Below are positions 17,489 to 24,928 of a DNA stretch of 64,000 bases, one piece after another. This stretch comes from Bryobacterales bacterium KBS 96. Lineage in GTDB: Bacteria > Acidobacteriota > Terriglobia > Bryobacterales > Bryobacteraceae. The position numbers and the translations under genes were made by a program. Location of the stretch: contig KB906767.1 of the NCBI GenBank assembly GCA_000381625.1, positions 3,615,304 through 3,679,303 of the forward strand, read 5' to 3'. Within the stretch, counting starts at the first letter, position 1; every line of letters starts with the position of its first letter. The notes below the pieces were generated by a model. The model worked only from the letters and a program-made list of their open reading frames with translations. It was not told the DNA's origin and ran no database searches.

Positions 17489-18492
17489 CCGGCGTTCGCA
17501 TCTGGGCCGTCATCGTTCTCGCCTCGATGTTGAGCGTCTGGGCTTCGTGTTCGGGGCCCCCCGTCTTATCACCGCGAATACCGGCTATCCGCCCACCTGT
17601 CGAGAATACCTTTCTATTCGCCGGAGACGTGATGCTGACGCGAGACGTCGGCCGCAGAATCCGGGAGAAGAAAGATCCCGCGTGGCCTTTCCGGCAAATC
17701 GCTCCGTACCTGGCATCCGCGGACCTAACGTTCGTCAATCTGGAATCGCCGTTCTCCGATAAGGGAAAGCGCACCGAGCACGGGCTGATTTTTAACGCAG
17801 ATCCCGCGAACATCGCGGGACTGCTGTTGGCCGGCGTTGACATTGCTTCCGTTGCAAACAATCACTCGCGCGATTGCGGGTCCCATGGCGTCGAGTTCAC
17901 GTATCGCTGGTTGAAAAGCCACGGCATCGAGCCGGTCGGTACCGGCGAATCGGCTGCCGAGGCTCATCGCGGCGTTGTTTTGACGCGCCATGGCGTTCGG
18001 TTCGGGTTTCTCGCCTATACCTACGATCAAAAGAACGGAAACTGGCGCAATACGGACGATCGCATCGCCGATATTGACATTCCTACTATGAAGCGGGACG
18101 CCGCGGAGATGAACCGCCGCTGCGATGTGCTCATCGTTTCCATGCACAATGGCATCGAGTATCAAAAGAGACCCAATCGGAATCAGATCGATTTTGCGCA
18201 CGCCGCAATCGATGCGGGCGCCACGCTTGTCATCGGCCATCATCCGCACGTGACGCAGCCGATGGAATGCTACGGGCAGGGAGTGATCTTCTATTCGCTA
18301 GGCAATTTTGTCTTTGACCAGTTCCAGCGCCAGGAAACGCAGAAAGGCGCCATCGCGCGCGTGCAGTTTCTCGGCCGGTACGTTGAATCGGCCGAAATGA
18401 TACCGGTGCAGATCACGCGAGATGGACCCATTTTGGCGAAAAGCCTACATCCGGCGCCCGCAGATCCCCATGACGGCGGGGCGGCGCGATAG
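17485..18492 (+). CDS. CapA/PgsA-type metallophosphatase lipoprotein
   Basis: A 335-residue protein from the GTG at 17485, which overlaps the pgl stop by 4 bases. The N terminus is a lipoprotein signal with lipobox WASC (Cys22). The CapA fold motifs are present: LFAGDVMLTRDVG, FVNLESPF, VANNHSRDCG, MHNGIEYQ, IGHHPHVTQP and YSLGNFVFD, which supply the metal ligands of a calcineurin-like phosphoesterase. CapA was named from poly-gamma-glutamate capsule systems, but many homologues have no known substrate. It is the last gene of the pentose phosphate operon; a functional link is unclear. Confidence 0.88.
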   Translation: MTGVRIWAVIVLASMLSVWASCSGPPVLSPRIPAIRPPVENTFLFAGDVMLTRDVGRRIREKKDPAWPFRQIAPYLASADLTFVNLESPFSDKGKRTEHGLIFNADPANIAGLLLAGVDIASVANNHSRDCGSHGVEFTYRWLKSHGIEPVGTGESAAEAHRGVVLTRHGVRFGFLAYTYDQKNGNWRNTDDRIADIDIPTMKRDAAEMNRRCDVLIVSMHNGIEYQKRPNRNQIDFAHAAIDAGATLVIGHHPHVTQPMECYGQGVIFYSLGNFVFDQFQRQETQKGAIARVQFLGRYVESAEMIPVQITRDGPILAKSLHPAPADPHDGGAAR

Positions 18493-18615
18493 ACGGATAA
18501 CTCGTCGGCAAGATGCTGCCGTTTGCTGGTTTGCTCGAACAGAGGCTAGGAGGGAAGCTGTGTTATTCTGATGGACGCGGCGGGTAGCCGCAGCCTGCCT
18601 TTCCCCTTGCACGCT

Positions 18616-18691
<76 letters not shown>

Positions 18692-18710
18692 AGTTTTTCT
18701 TCACTCGCTC

Positions 18711-21161
18711 TTATTCCATTCGCAATGCCGTCATTGGGTCCACCGACGCGGCGCGCCGTGCCGGGAACCAAGCGGCGGGGAAGCTGACGAGGATCAAGAC
18801 AATACCGCTGGCGCCAAGCGTCAGGGGATCCCACGCTCGCACGCCGACGAGCATCTTTGCGACGAACTGTCCGCTAATAATGGCGCCTGCAAGCCCAAAT
18901 GCAAGGCCGAGCGCATACAACACCGATGCGCGGCCGACAATCAGTCCGAGCACGTCACCCAGTCGCGCGCCAAGCGCCATGCGGACGGCGATGTCGCGGG
19001 TCCGCTGCTGCACGCCATAGGAGAGAACGGCATACAATCCGGCCGCCGCCACGAGCAGGGCCAACCCCGCAAACACTCCGAGCAGGACCAATATAAGCTG
19101 GCGATTCTGAACCGAGTGCGCGACGACGTTATCCATGGTCTCGATGAAAAAGAGCGTCTGGTTTGAGTTCACCTGATGAATTTCGGACTGAACACCTCGT
19201 GCCAGAGCCGTAGGATCGCCGTCGGTCCTGATCGCGAAAACCATGATTGTTCGAAGCAGAAATTTCGACCAGAGAGTGTCGGGCGGAATCTGCCGGTAGC
19301 ACAGATAGATCTCCGGATCGGGCGGCTGCGCGAGAGCGTGTTGACGGCTACCCCGCACCACTCCGACAATTGTCAGCGGGTGAGCGGTGGGATCGGGATC
19401 GTCGAACGCGATTTGGTGGCCGATGGGATTCTGGCCGTTAAAGTAGCGGCGCGCCAGCACGTCGTTGATAACGGCGACCCGCGGCGTGGTCGACGTGTCC
19501 TTACCGTTGAAGAAACGGCCACGGACTAGCGGAATCTGGAGAGCGCGAAAGTAGCCGTCGCTCGCGGCGTTCAGCGCCGCATGGGGAGGGTTCTGTGGGT
19601 CGGGAGACGGCTGCCCAAGGAGAACAAAACTAAAGGATGAGGAACCGTGGCCGAGGGGCAGAAACGTCACGACTCCCGCCGACTGGACTCCGGGCAGGCG
19701 GCGGATGCGATCCAGTTCGGGTTCATAAACGGCCGTCGCGAGGTCGCGGCCTTTGTACGCATTTTCGGTGATGTTTGTCGTCAGCGTGAGCACGTTCCGC
19801 GCATTGAAGCCCCGGTCTTCCTGAAGAAGGTGGTAGAGCGTCCGCAATAGCAGACCGGAGGTCGCGAGCAGCACAACAGCCAGGCTGAGTTGGCCGACCA
19901 CAAGTAAATCTCGAAGCCACTGCGCGCGATGGCTCCCGCCGGCGGCCGTTGCGGTCTGCCGCAGAGCCGCTTCAATGTCTTGCCGCACCGTTTGCAGGAT
20001 CGGCGCCAGCCCAAAAAGCACTGCGGTAAATCCCGCAACGCCGAATAGCGCAAGGCAAACTTCGCCGTGCAGTTCAATCTCATTTGCGCGCGGAAGTATA
20101 TTGGCAGCAAGGCCCTTGATGATGCCTAACGATTCGTAGGCCAACGCCAAACCGGCCCCTGTGCCGGCGAGGGCGAGCAGCAGGCTTTCCGTGAATAGCT
20201 GGCGGCCGATGCGAAGCCGCCCCCCGCCGAGCGCGGCGCGAATGGCCATCTCGCGCTTCCTGGCAACGGCGCGAGTTAGCTGGAGATTGGCCACGTTCGC
20301 GCAGGTGATCAGCAACAGCACACCGACTGCTCCAAGCAGAGCCCAAAGAGCCATGCTCACATCGCCAGTCACCAGGTCTTGGTATAACGTCGCCTCAATG
20401 CGCCTTCCCTTGTCCTCGGCGGGATAGGTAGACGCAAGCCGCTGCGCGATGGTAGCCGATTCGGAGCGCGCAGCCGAAAGCGTCGTGCCTGGCCTAAGCC
20501 GCGCAATGACGTTCAAAAAGCTCACGCCTCGTTGATGGACAAGATCCAGAGCAGGATGCAGCGTGGTCCACATTCCACTGTCTGTGTCCTGCGGAAAGCT
20601 GAAGCCACGCGGCATCACGCCCACAATCGTGCAAGGTTTTCCATTGAGGTCGGCGGTCTTGCCGATCATCCCGGCATCGCCGCCAAATGAATCGGCCCAG
20701 ATTTTCGCGCTCAACACCAGAACGCATGGTTTTCCAGGTTTATCTTCACCGGGCAGAAATGCTCGGCCCAGCAAGGGACGCGTGCCAAGCACATCGAAGA
20801 GGTTCGCGGTGGTCTCGATGGAATCCACCCGCAGTGGCTCGGCGTTTGGCGGCCGCAGTGACGAACTTTGCAGATTGTATGCCGCCATGGCGGAGAAGGA
20901 ATGGCTTTGAGCGCGCCAGTCCTCAAAATTCGGAAGAGAAACGCTGCCCGCTTCTCCCGTCGGATTTAGTGTCTTCAGGTCCACCAGGGCGCGTGCGTGC
21001 GGGTAAGGCAACGGTCGCAGCAGCACCGAATCGATTACTGAAAACATCAGCGCATTGGCTCCCGCGCCCAGCGCCAGGATGAGAACGGCAAGCAGCGTAT
21101 GCGCAGGGCTTCGGCGTAATTGGCGAATGCCGTAGCGCAAATCTTGCCGGATACTTTGCAT
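18711..21161 (-). CDS. ADOP family ABC-type permease (FtsX/MacB-like, duplicated)
   Basis: An 816-residue membrane protein of the acidobacterial duplicated orphan permease type. It starts with DLRYGIRQLRRSPAHTLLAVLILALGAGANALMF-like sequence (conserved lead into helix 1), then a MacB periplasmic core, a first FtsX block of three helices around 270-400, a mid helix near 430, a second periplasmic domain, and a second FtsX block at the C terminus ending in SVDPMTALRME. No ATPase gene is beside it, as is usual for this family. The substrate is unknown; efflux or macromolecule export is the usual suggestion. No PadR regulator is adjacent. Confidence 0.92.
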   Translation of the reverse strand: MQSIRQDLRYGIRQLRRSPAHTLLAVLILALGAGANALMFSVIDSVLLRPLPYPHARALVDLKTLNPTGEAGSVSLPNFEDWRAQSHSFSAMAAYNLQSSSLRPPNAEPLRVDSIETTANLFDVLGTRPLLGRAFLPGEDKPGKPCVLVLSAKIWADSFGGDAGMIGKTADLNGKPCTIVGVMPRGFSFPQDTDSGMWTTLHPALDLVHQRGVSFLNVIARLRPGTTLSAARSESATIAQRLASTYPAEDKGRRIEATLYQDLVTGDVSMALWALLGAVGVLLLITCANVANLQLTRAVARKREMAIRAALGGGRLRIGRQLFTESLLLALAGTGAGLALAYESLGIIKGLAANILPRANEIELHGEVCLALFGVAGFTAVLFGLAPILQTVRQDIEAALRQTATAAGGSHRAQWLRDLLVVGQLSLAVVLLATSGLLLRTLYHLLQEDRGFNARNVLTLTTNITENAYKGRDLATAVYEPELDRIRRLPGVQSAGVVTFLPLGHGSSSFSFVLLGQPSPDPQNPPHAALNAASDGYFRALQIPLVRGRFFNGKDTSTTPRVAVINDVLARRYFNGQNPIGHQIAFDDPDPTAHPLTIVGVVRGSRQHALAQPPDPEIYLCYRQIPPDTLWSKFLLRTIMVFAIRTDGDPTALARGVQSEIHQVNSNQTLFFIETMDNVVAHSVQNRQLILVLLGVFAGLALLVAAAGLYAVLSYGVQQRTRDIAVRMALGARLGDVLGLIVGRASVLYALGLAFGLAGAIISGQFVAKMLVGVRAWDPLTLGASGIVLILVSFPAAWFPARRAASVDPMTALRME

Positions 21162-21487
21162 TGCGTTGACGGTTCAGTATCGCAATTTCATGTCCACGTT
21201 TGGGAATTGGCAAATGCTGGCAACTGCATCGTGATCGCACTGGAATACCAAGAGATGTGGGGCGGCAGTGTTCATTTCCGGGCAGCTTATGTCCCGAACC
21301 GGACGCCATGCCCCAACTCGTCAGCGGAAAACAAGGCTATTCATACATCGAAGTTTATTCGGGATTCGGCGAATCGTTTGCTTGTGTCGTCCATCTAAAG
21401 GGCTGCCGGTCCGATTCCCCCGGCTGGACCGCACGTCCCGCGGATGGCTCGGCCCTTCCCCCCGGCGCCCGCCATCCGCACGCTGGT
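21162..21487. other. intergenic stretch upstream of the ADOP permease
   Basis: About 365 bases between two same-strand genes. Open frames here do not look like protein. Apart from the hairpin at 21488-21527, I see no repeat or RNA gene. It must hold the ADOP promoter, which I could not place with confidence. Confidence 0.4.
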
Positions 21488-21527
21488 ATCAGTCTTTGTC
21501 GCGGCTCGAAGCCGCGAGAGGACTGAT
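21488..21527 (-). terminator. large hairpin after the small exported protein gene
   Basis: ATCAGTC at 21488-21494 pairs with GACTGAT at 21521-21527, and inside it an 8-bp stem TCGCGGCT/AGCCGCGA closes a 3-base loop, with a 4/3 internal loop. It begins at the stop codon of the gene at 21527-21826. There is no U-run, so it may be a 3'-stabilising structure or Rho-linked end and not a classical terminator. Confidence 0.45.
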
Positions 21528-21826
21528 TACCGGTACCCTTCACGTCTTATCGGAGTTTTGCCATGATCGCGATTGTCATGACGATCGTGGTTGGAGCTTC
21601 GTGCCCAGCGATCCTGTTGATGATCCTGTCGCGCATGCTCGCGCCGGTCCTGCTGCAAGTGTTCGCGGTTATCTCGATCGCCGCGAGACAAATAGCTGTT
21701 GTTTGTGTATCTCCGGCCGTCGTAATCGTGGGTTGCGAAGCGGTCCTGCGCGCTTGCGACCGATGGCTGAAAAAGGCCGACTGCGGCCGTCAATATCAAT
21801 AGGGGCAATCCTAATTTTTTGAACAT
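21527..21826 (-). CDS. small exported Asp/Arg/His-rich protein
   Basis: A 99-residue protein with a clear signal peptide (MFKKLGLPLLILTAAVGLF...SVASA, cleavage near residue 26). The mature part is very hydrophilic and low in complexity, rich in Asp, Arg, His and Gln (DRDNREHLQQDRREHARQD), possibly metal- or polyanion-binding. AAGGAGG lies in front of the ATG, which supports a real gene. I do not recognise a family. Confidence 0.65.
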   Translation of the reverse strand: MFKKLGLPLLILTAAVGLFQPSVASAQDRFATHDYDGRRYTNNSYLSRGDRDNREHLQQDRREHARQDHQQDRWARSSNHDRHDNRDHGKTPIRREGYR

Positions 21827-22048
21827 AGCGAGCCTCCTTCCCGGCTCTCTTCCTTCGCGGCGTTTTGTCCGCTCTCTGCCTGTTTGGATGTATGAAGTGA
21901 ATCAGGAATTGCAACGAAGAGGCATTGTGAACCACATTTAACAACTTCAGGAAACCTTCAGATTAGAGGCAAACACGAGTGCCGATGAGATGCATCGGGT
22001 GACGCATGCCTCGCCTCTACAACAGACATGAATTACGTGATATCGCCG

Positions 22049-22846
22049 TTAATGACTGTGAATCACAGCTTTTCGCGTGCCCGCTAGAGTCGATAACAGA
22101 GACTCACGCGGCATGTTTTTGATGATCGGCTGAACGGCCCATCCAAGCCCAAGCGGAACAGTGCGCGAGAGCGAGAGCGTGCGGCATTCCGCGTATACGC
22201 CATCGGGCGCTTGCTCCAGGCTCCAATAAGCCGTAAAGCGCCACAGGAATCCGTGTCCTTGTCCGGGAGGCAGTTCGCGTTCCGTTGCCGTACCCGGATC
22301 CTCAATTTCCGAGACCTTCGTCGAGGCGGACTCTCCATGCCAATCGCCAGGCTTGTCCTGCGAATAGCGAGCGGTAACGTCGGCATCGAGAACAACCGTG
22401 ATAGCGCTCTTCTTGCGCAATCGCCAACGACCTCGAACCATATTGCCGCTGCGTTCAACGGTTCGAGACGCGATGACTTCCGGGTAGTACTCTTTATGCT
22501 TGTTGAAATCCTCGAGGACGTTGACTACCTGCTCAACTTTTGCGCCCGGCACGAACATCGCGCCGAGCCAGTCGTACACCAGACCGTCCGGCACGGAAAC
22601 GCTGCCGTCATCCGACATAGGGAGTACGACAGACTGCCCTCCGTGCGCCGATTTCTTTTCTTGTGCATGCTCGTCGAGCCACAGGTAAGATCGGCGTCCC
22701 TGCCAGCGCTGTTGTAATTCGGCGCGCACTTTGGCATCGTATTGCTCAAAGGCGGAATTAGCCTTCGGACTCAAGGTCGTCATCAATTGCGCGTAGCAAG
22801 GAATAGAGCAAAGAACTGTAGCGGCGATTGAAAGGCGGCGAATCAA
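22049..22846 (-). CDS. exported SRPBCC/START-like protein of unknown function
   Basis: A 265-residue protein with a signal peptide (MIRRLSIAATVLCSIPCYAQ). The mature part resembles the polyketide-cyclase/START helix-grip fold: VPDGLVYDWLGAMFVPGAKVEQVVNVLEDF near residue 90, followed by YYPEVIASRTVERSGN and beta strands, then a C-terminal helix (PRESLLSTLAGTRKAV). Such folds bind hydrophobic ligands. It starts 31 bases after the ilvN stop on the same strand and could be read through from it, though a functional link is not obvious. Confidence 0.7.
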   Translation of the reverse strand: MIRRLSIAATVLCSIPCYAQLMTTLSPKANSAFEQYDAKVRAELQQRWQGRRSYLWLDEHAQEKKSAHGGQSVVLPMSDDGSVSVPDGLVYDWLGAMFVPGAKVEQVVNVLEDFNKHKEYYPEVIASRTVERSGNMVRGRWRLRKKSAITVVLDADVTARYSQDKPGDWHGESASTKVSEIEDPGTATERELPPGQGHGFLWRFTAYWSLEQAPDGVYAECRTLSLSRTVPLGLGWAVQPIIKNMPRESLLSTLAGTRKAVIHSH

Positions 22847-22877
22847 ATCTCAGTCTATCGGCATGCCATCCGGTGGT

Positions 22878-23360
22878 TCAGGAAACAAGCGCCACCAGGC
22901 CCGAGCGCACCAGCTCCAAAGTTCCGTAACGGCTCAGACGCGATGCGAATTCATCCATCGTTGACGGACACGCGGCAGCTTGCAGTTCGAGCCCGGCCTG
23001 AGCGGGGCCGGCGATGCGCGCGCCGAAATCGTGAGCGACCTGCATGGCGGCGGCCGCGCTCTCGCGATTAAACGCGTGCAGTCTCGCCAGCACCATTTCC
23101 TGGGCGAGCACGGGTTGGCCGGTGACATCCACCGCCGAAACAATGGGGATCAACTTATTCAATCTGGCGATGACGCGCGCACAAGCCTTTGGGTCGGCGC
23201 CGGTTTCAAACACGACTGTTGCTCTGGTGAGCAACGGATCTTCACATGGCGCCGCGGTCAGACTGACGATGTTGTAACCAAGACCGCCGAGGACCCCAAC
23301 CACCCGCGCGAGGGCGCCGGGTTTGTTTTCAAGCAATAGTGACACAGTCTGCGTATTCAT
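22878..23360 (-). CDS. ilvN: acetolactate synthase small (regulatory) subunit
   Basis: A 160-residue protein with the ACT domain at the N terminus (VSLLLENKPGALARVVGVLGGLGYNI), the site where valine binds in the family, followed by the C-terminal domain that contacts the catalytic subunit. It regulates acetolactate synthase, the first step to valine, leucine and isoleucine. The ATG at 23360 is chosen because the ACT domain starts there and AGGAAG lies 10 bases upstream. No ilvB or ilvC is nearby. A leader peptide and terminator upstream suggest its own attenuation control. Confidence 0.9.
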   Translation of the reverse strand: MNTQTVSLLLENKPGALARVVGVLGGLGYNIVSLTAAPCEDPLLTRATVVFETGADPKACARVIARLNKLIPIVSAVDVTGQPVLAQEMVLARLHAFNRESAAAAMQVAHDFGARIAGPAQAGLELQAAACPSTMDEFASRLSRYGTLELVRSGLVALVS

Positions 23361-23388
23361 CGACCGCGCTTCCTTTTGCGATCCGCCC

Positions 23389-23431
23389 AAAAGAAAAGCC
23401 ACCTGGCGGATCGTTATTACCCGCCGGTGGC
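23389..23431 (-). terminator. attenuator terminator of ilvN
   Basis: On the minus strand GCCACCGGCGG pairs with CCGCCAGGTGGC (one bulged base), loop of 11, followed at once by TTTTCTTTT. It lies between the leader peptide stop (23462) and ilvN (23360), the position of an attenuator terminator. Confidence 0.85.
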
Positions 23432-23512
23432 TTACCGGTTCCGAACTACGCAACCGGATGGTCAGACGGGCGCCGCGATAATAATCGCGGCGTTTTGAAT
23501 GACGATCCGGTT
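23432..23512 (-). promoter_or_regulatory. alternative leader hairpins of the ilvN attenuator
   Basis: AACCGGAT (23505-23512) can pair with ATCCGGTT (23452-23459), enclosing a perfect 9-bp hairpin CGCCGCGAT/ATCGCGGCG that covers the Ile-Ile-Ile codons of the leader. The CCGGTT of the second arm can instead pair with a following AACCGG at 23433-23441, close to the 5' arm of the terminator. These are the 1:2 and 2:3 pairings expected of an attenuator. Confidence 0.65.
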
Positions 23513-23521
23513 AAGGGACAT
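23462..23521 (-). CDS. branched-chain amino acid leader peptide
   Basis: A 19-codon frame reads MSLNRIVIQNAAIIIAAPV and stops. Seven of its 19 residues are Ile or Val, with three Ile codons in a row, the hallmark of ilv leader peptides. It starts about 30 bases downstream of a good promoter, ends 31 bases before a strong terminator hairpin, and precedes ilvN. Ribosome stalling at Ile/Val codons when charged tRNA is scarce would favour the antiterminator and allow ilvN expression. The ribosome site (GGCGAG, about 9 bases upstream) is modest. Confidence 0.82.
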   Translation of the reverse strand: MSLNRIVIQNAAIIIAAPV

Positions 23522-23548
23522 AAATTTATCTCGCCGAAGCGAAATTTG

Positions 23549-23577
23549 AAGATACAACGTCCGCGCGCATTACGCAA
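23549..23577 (-). promoter_or_regulatory. promoter of the ilvN leader
   Basis: On the minus strand TTGCGT (23572-23577) and TATCTT (23549-23554) are separated by exactly 17 bases, about 27 bases upstream of the leader peptide start. Confidence 0.55.
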
Positions 23578-23660
23578 GCGCGTTAGTTTCAGGGGTCCTA
23601 TCCGCAAGTTTTCGGATGACCAGGTCGCCGCGATCGCATAAGGCCAACCAGCATGTGCGC

Positions 23661-24674
23661 TCAGCGGAAATGATAAAGCAGAATGCCGTATCCCACGCCC
23701 GCCTGGTCGGCGGGATGTGCCACCTGAAACGCCATGAACCGGCCATCGGTGGATACTACCGGATTTGACGATTTGTATCCTTCGTAGTCGTTGAAATGAG
23801 TCAGGCGCTGGAAATTCTTGCCCGTGCCGTCGAGCCGCAGTTTCCAGATATCGATATTGCCGGCGCCATGCTTTCCGCCCAGCGTATTCACCTGGCGATC
23901 CCCTTCGACATTTGTATAGAGCCCGTCAGGATAGATGCCCTCGCACTCGTTGTATGTGCCTGGAGCTTTTGACATATTCTCCACATCCCTATTCTGGAGA
24001 TCGATGGTCATGACCGATGCCAGCCCCTTGGGTTCATAGCAAGTAAAGGTCATTTTCCGGTCGTTGTCGAAGAAATCCTGCGCTTCGATCACACAATCCT
24101 TGGAGCGGCTTTCATACACCACGTGCTTGTTCGTCAGTTGCGCCGAATCACCCGACACATCCACGTCGGCCACATACAACTGCGACTGCTCCGGCGCAAG
24201 CGAAGGATCCTGAGCGTGTGTCACCGAGTATGAAATCTTCAGCGTCTTTTTCGAAATTGCGGCGCCTTCCGACATCTTCTGGCCGAGACTCAGTGGTTTG
24301 GACCCCGTTTTTCTGCTCAGATACCAAAGTTCGTTGTCGCGCGAACGGCTGCTGTGGATGTCGCTAAAGCGGGCGGGGCCGATCAAGATGTAGTCTCCGG
24401 AAACCAGGTGCATCACCCGTAAAAACGCCGCTCCCGGCACATTGCACGTAAGGCACCGGATGATACGCGTGCGCAAATCAATCACGAAGGCATCGCCGAA
24501 GCTCTTGCCCATAAACGCGATTCGCTGGTTATCGGGCGAGATATCGGCGCGCTCACCGAAATGAGTCAAAATTTCGATGTTCGCCGGCAAATGATCGAGC
24601 GGATTGCCGGATTTTCGCTGCGCGAGAAGCGGGAGAGATAACAGAAGGCTGAAGGCCAAGTACTTTGAACGCAT
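23661..24674 (-). CDS. exported TolB-like beta-propeller protein
   Basis: A 337-residue protein with a signal peptide (MRSKYLAFSLLLSLPLLAQ). The mature part carries WD40-like/PD40 strand motifs typical of TolB-type propellers, for example GERADISPDNQRIAFMGK near residue 40 and SSNPVVSTDGRFMAFQVAH near 310. It has Cys pairs (RCLTCNV). It lies 20 bases after the small membrane protein and TonB-like genes on the same strand, so it may be part of an envelope-energising group. Its substrate is unknown. Confidence 0.72.
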   Translation of the reverse strand: MRSKYLAFSLLLSLPLLAQRKSGNPLDHLPANIEILTHFGERADISPDNQRIAFMGKSFGDAFVIDLRTRIIRCLTCNVPGAAFLRVMHLVSGDYILIGPARFSDIHSSRSRDNELWYLSRKTGSKPLSLGQKMSEGAAISKKTLKISYSVTHAQDPSLAPEQSQLYVADVDVSGDSAQLTNKHVVYESRSKDCVIEAQDFFDNDRKMTFTCYEPKGLASVMTIDLQNRDVENMSKAPGTYNECEGIYPDGLYTNVEGDRQVNTLGGKHGAGNIDIWKLRLDGTGKNFQRLTHFNDYEGYKSSNPVVSTDGRFMAFQVAHPADQAGVGYGILLYHFR

Positions 24675-24694
24675 AGGACAAACTGAAGCCTATC

Positions 24695-24928
24695 CTACTC
24701 GATCTTGCTCTTCACTTGCGCCAGCCACGTCTTCAGCGCAATTGCCCCGATGATCAACAGTGCGATGTAGAGCGGATCTCCATGCAAAGTTGCGAGGCAA
24801 AGCACGCCGAGCGCCGCGTAAAGCACCATGGCCGTGCGCAGCGACACTCCCGGTTTCGGGGCATCGATTTTTGCGCCCTCGTCCCGCGTCCCTTCTTCTT
24901 CGTTATCTGGATCGTCGAAAACCATCAT
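24695..24928 (-). CDS. small membrane protein downstream of the TonB-like gene
   Basis: A 77-residue protein with an acidic N terminus (DDPDNEEEGTRDEG) and two closely spaced hydrophobic segments (about 33-48 and 52-67). Its ATG overlaps the stop of the upstream TonB-like gene (ATGA), which strongly supports translation. I recognise no family; it may assist the TonB-like protein. Confidence 0.7.
   Translation of the reverse strand: MMVFDDPDNEEEGTRDEGAKIDAPKPGVSLRTAMVLYAALGVLCLATLHGDPLYIALLIIGAIALKTWLAQVKSKIE

Noticed and set aside
21268-21822. Plus-strand open frame of 184 codons
   Set aside because: Most of it is antisense to the small exported protein, which has a signal peptide and AGGAGG in front of it.
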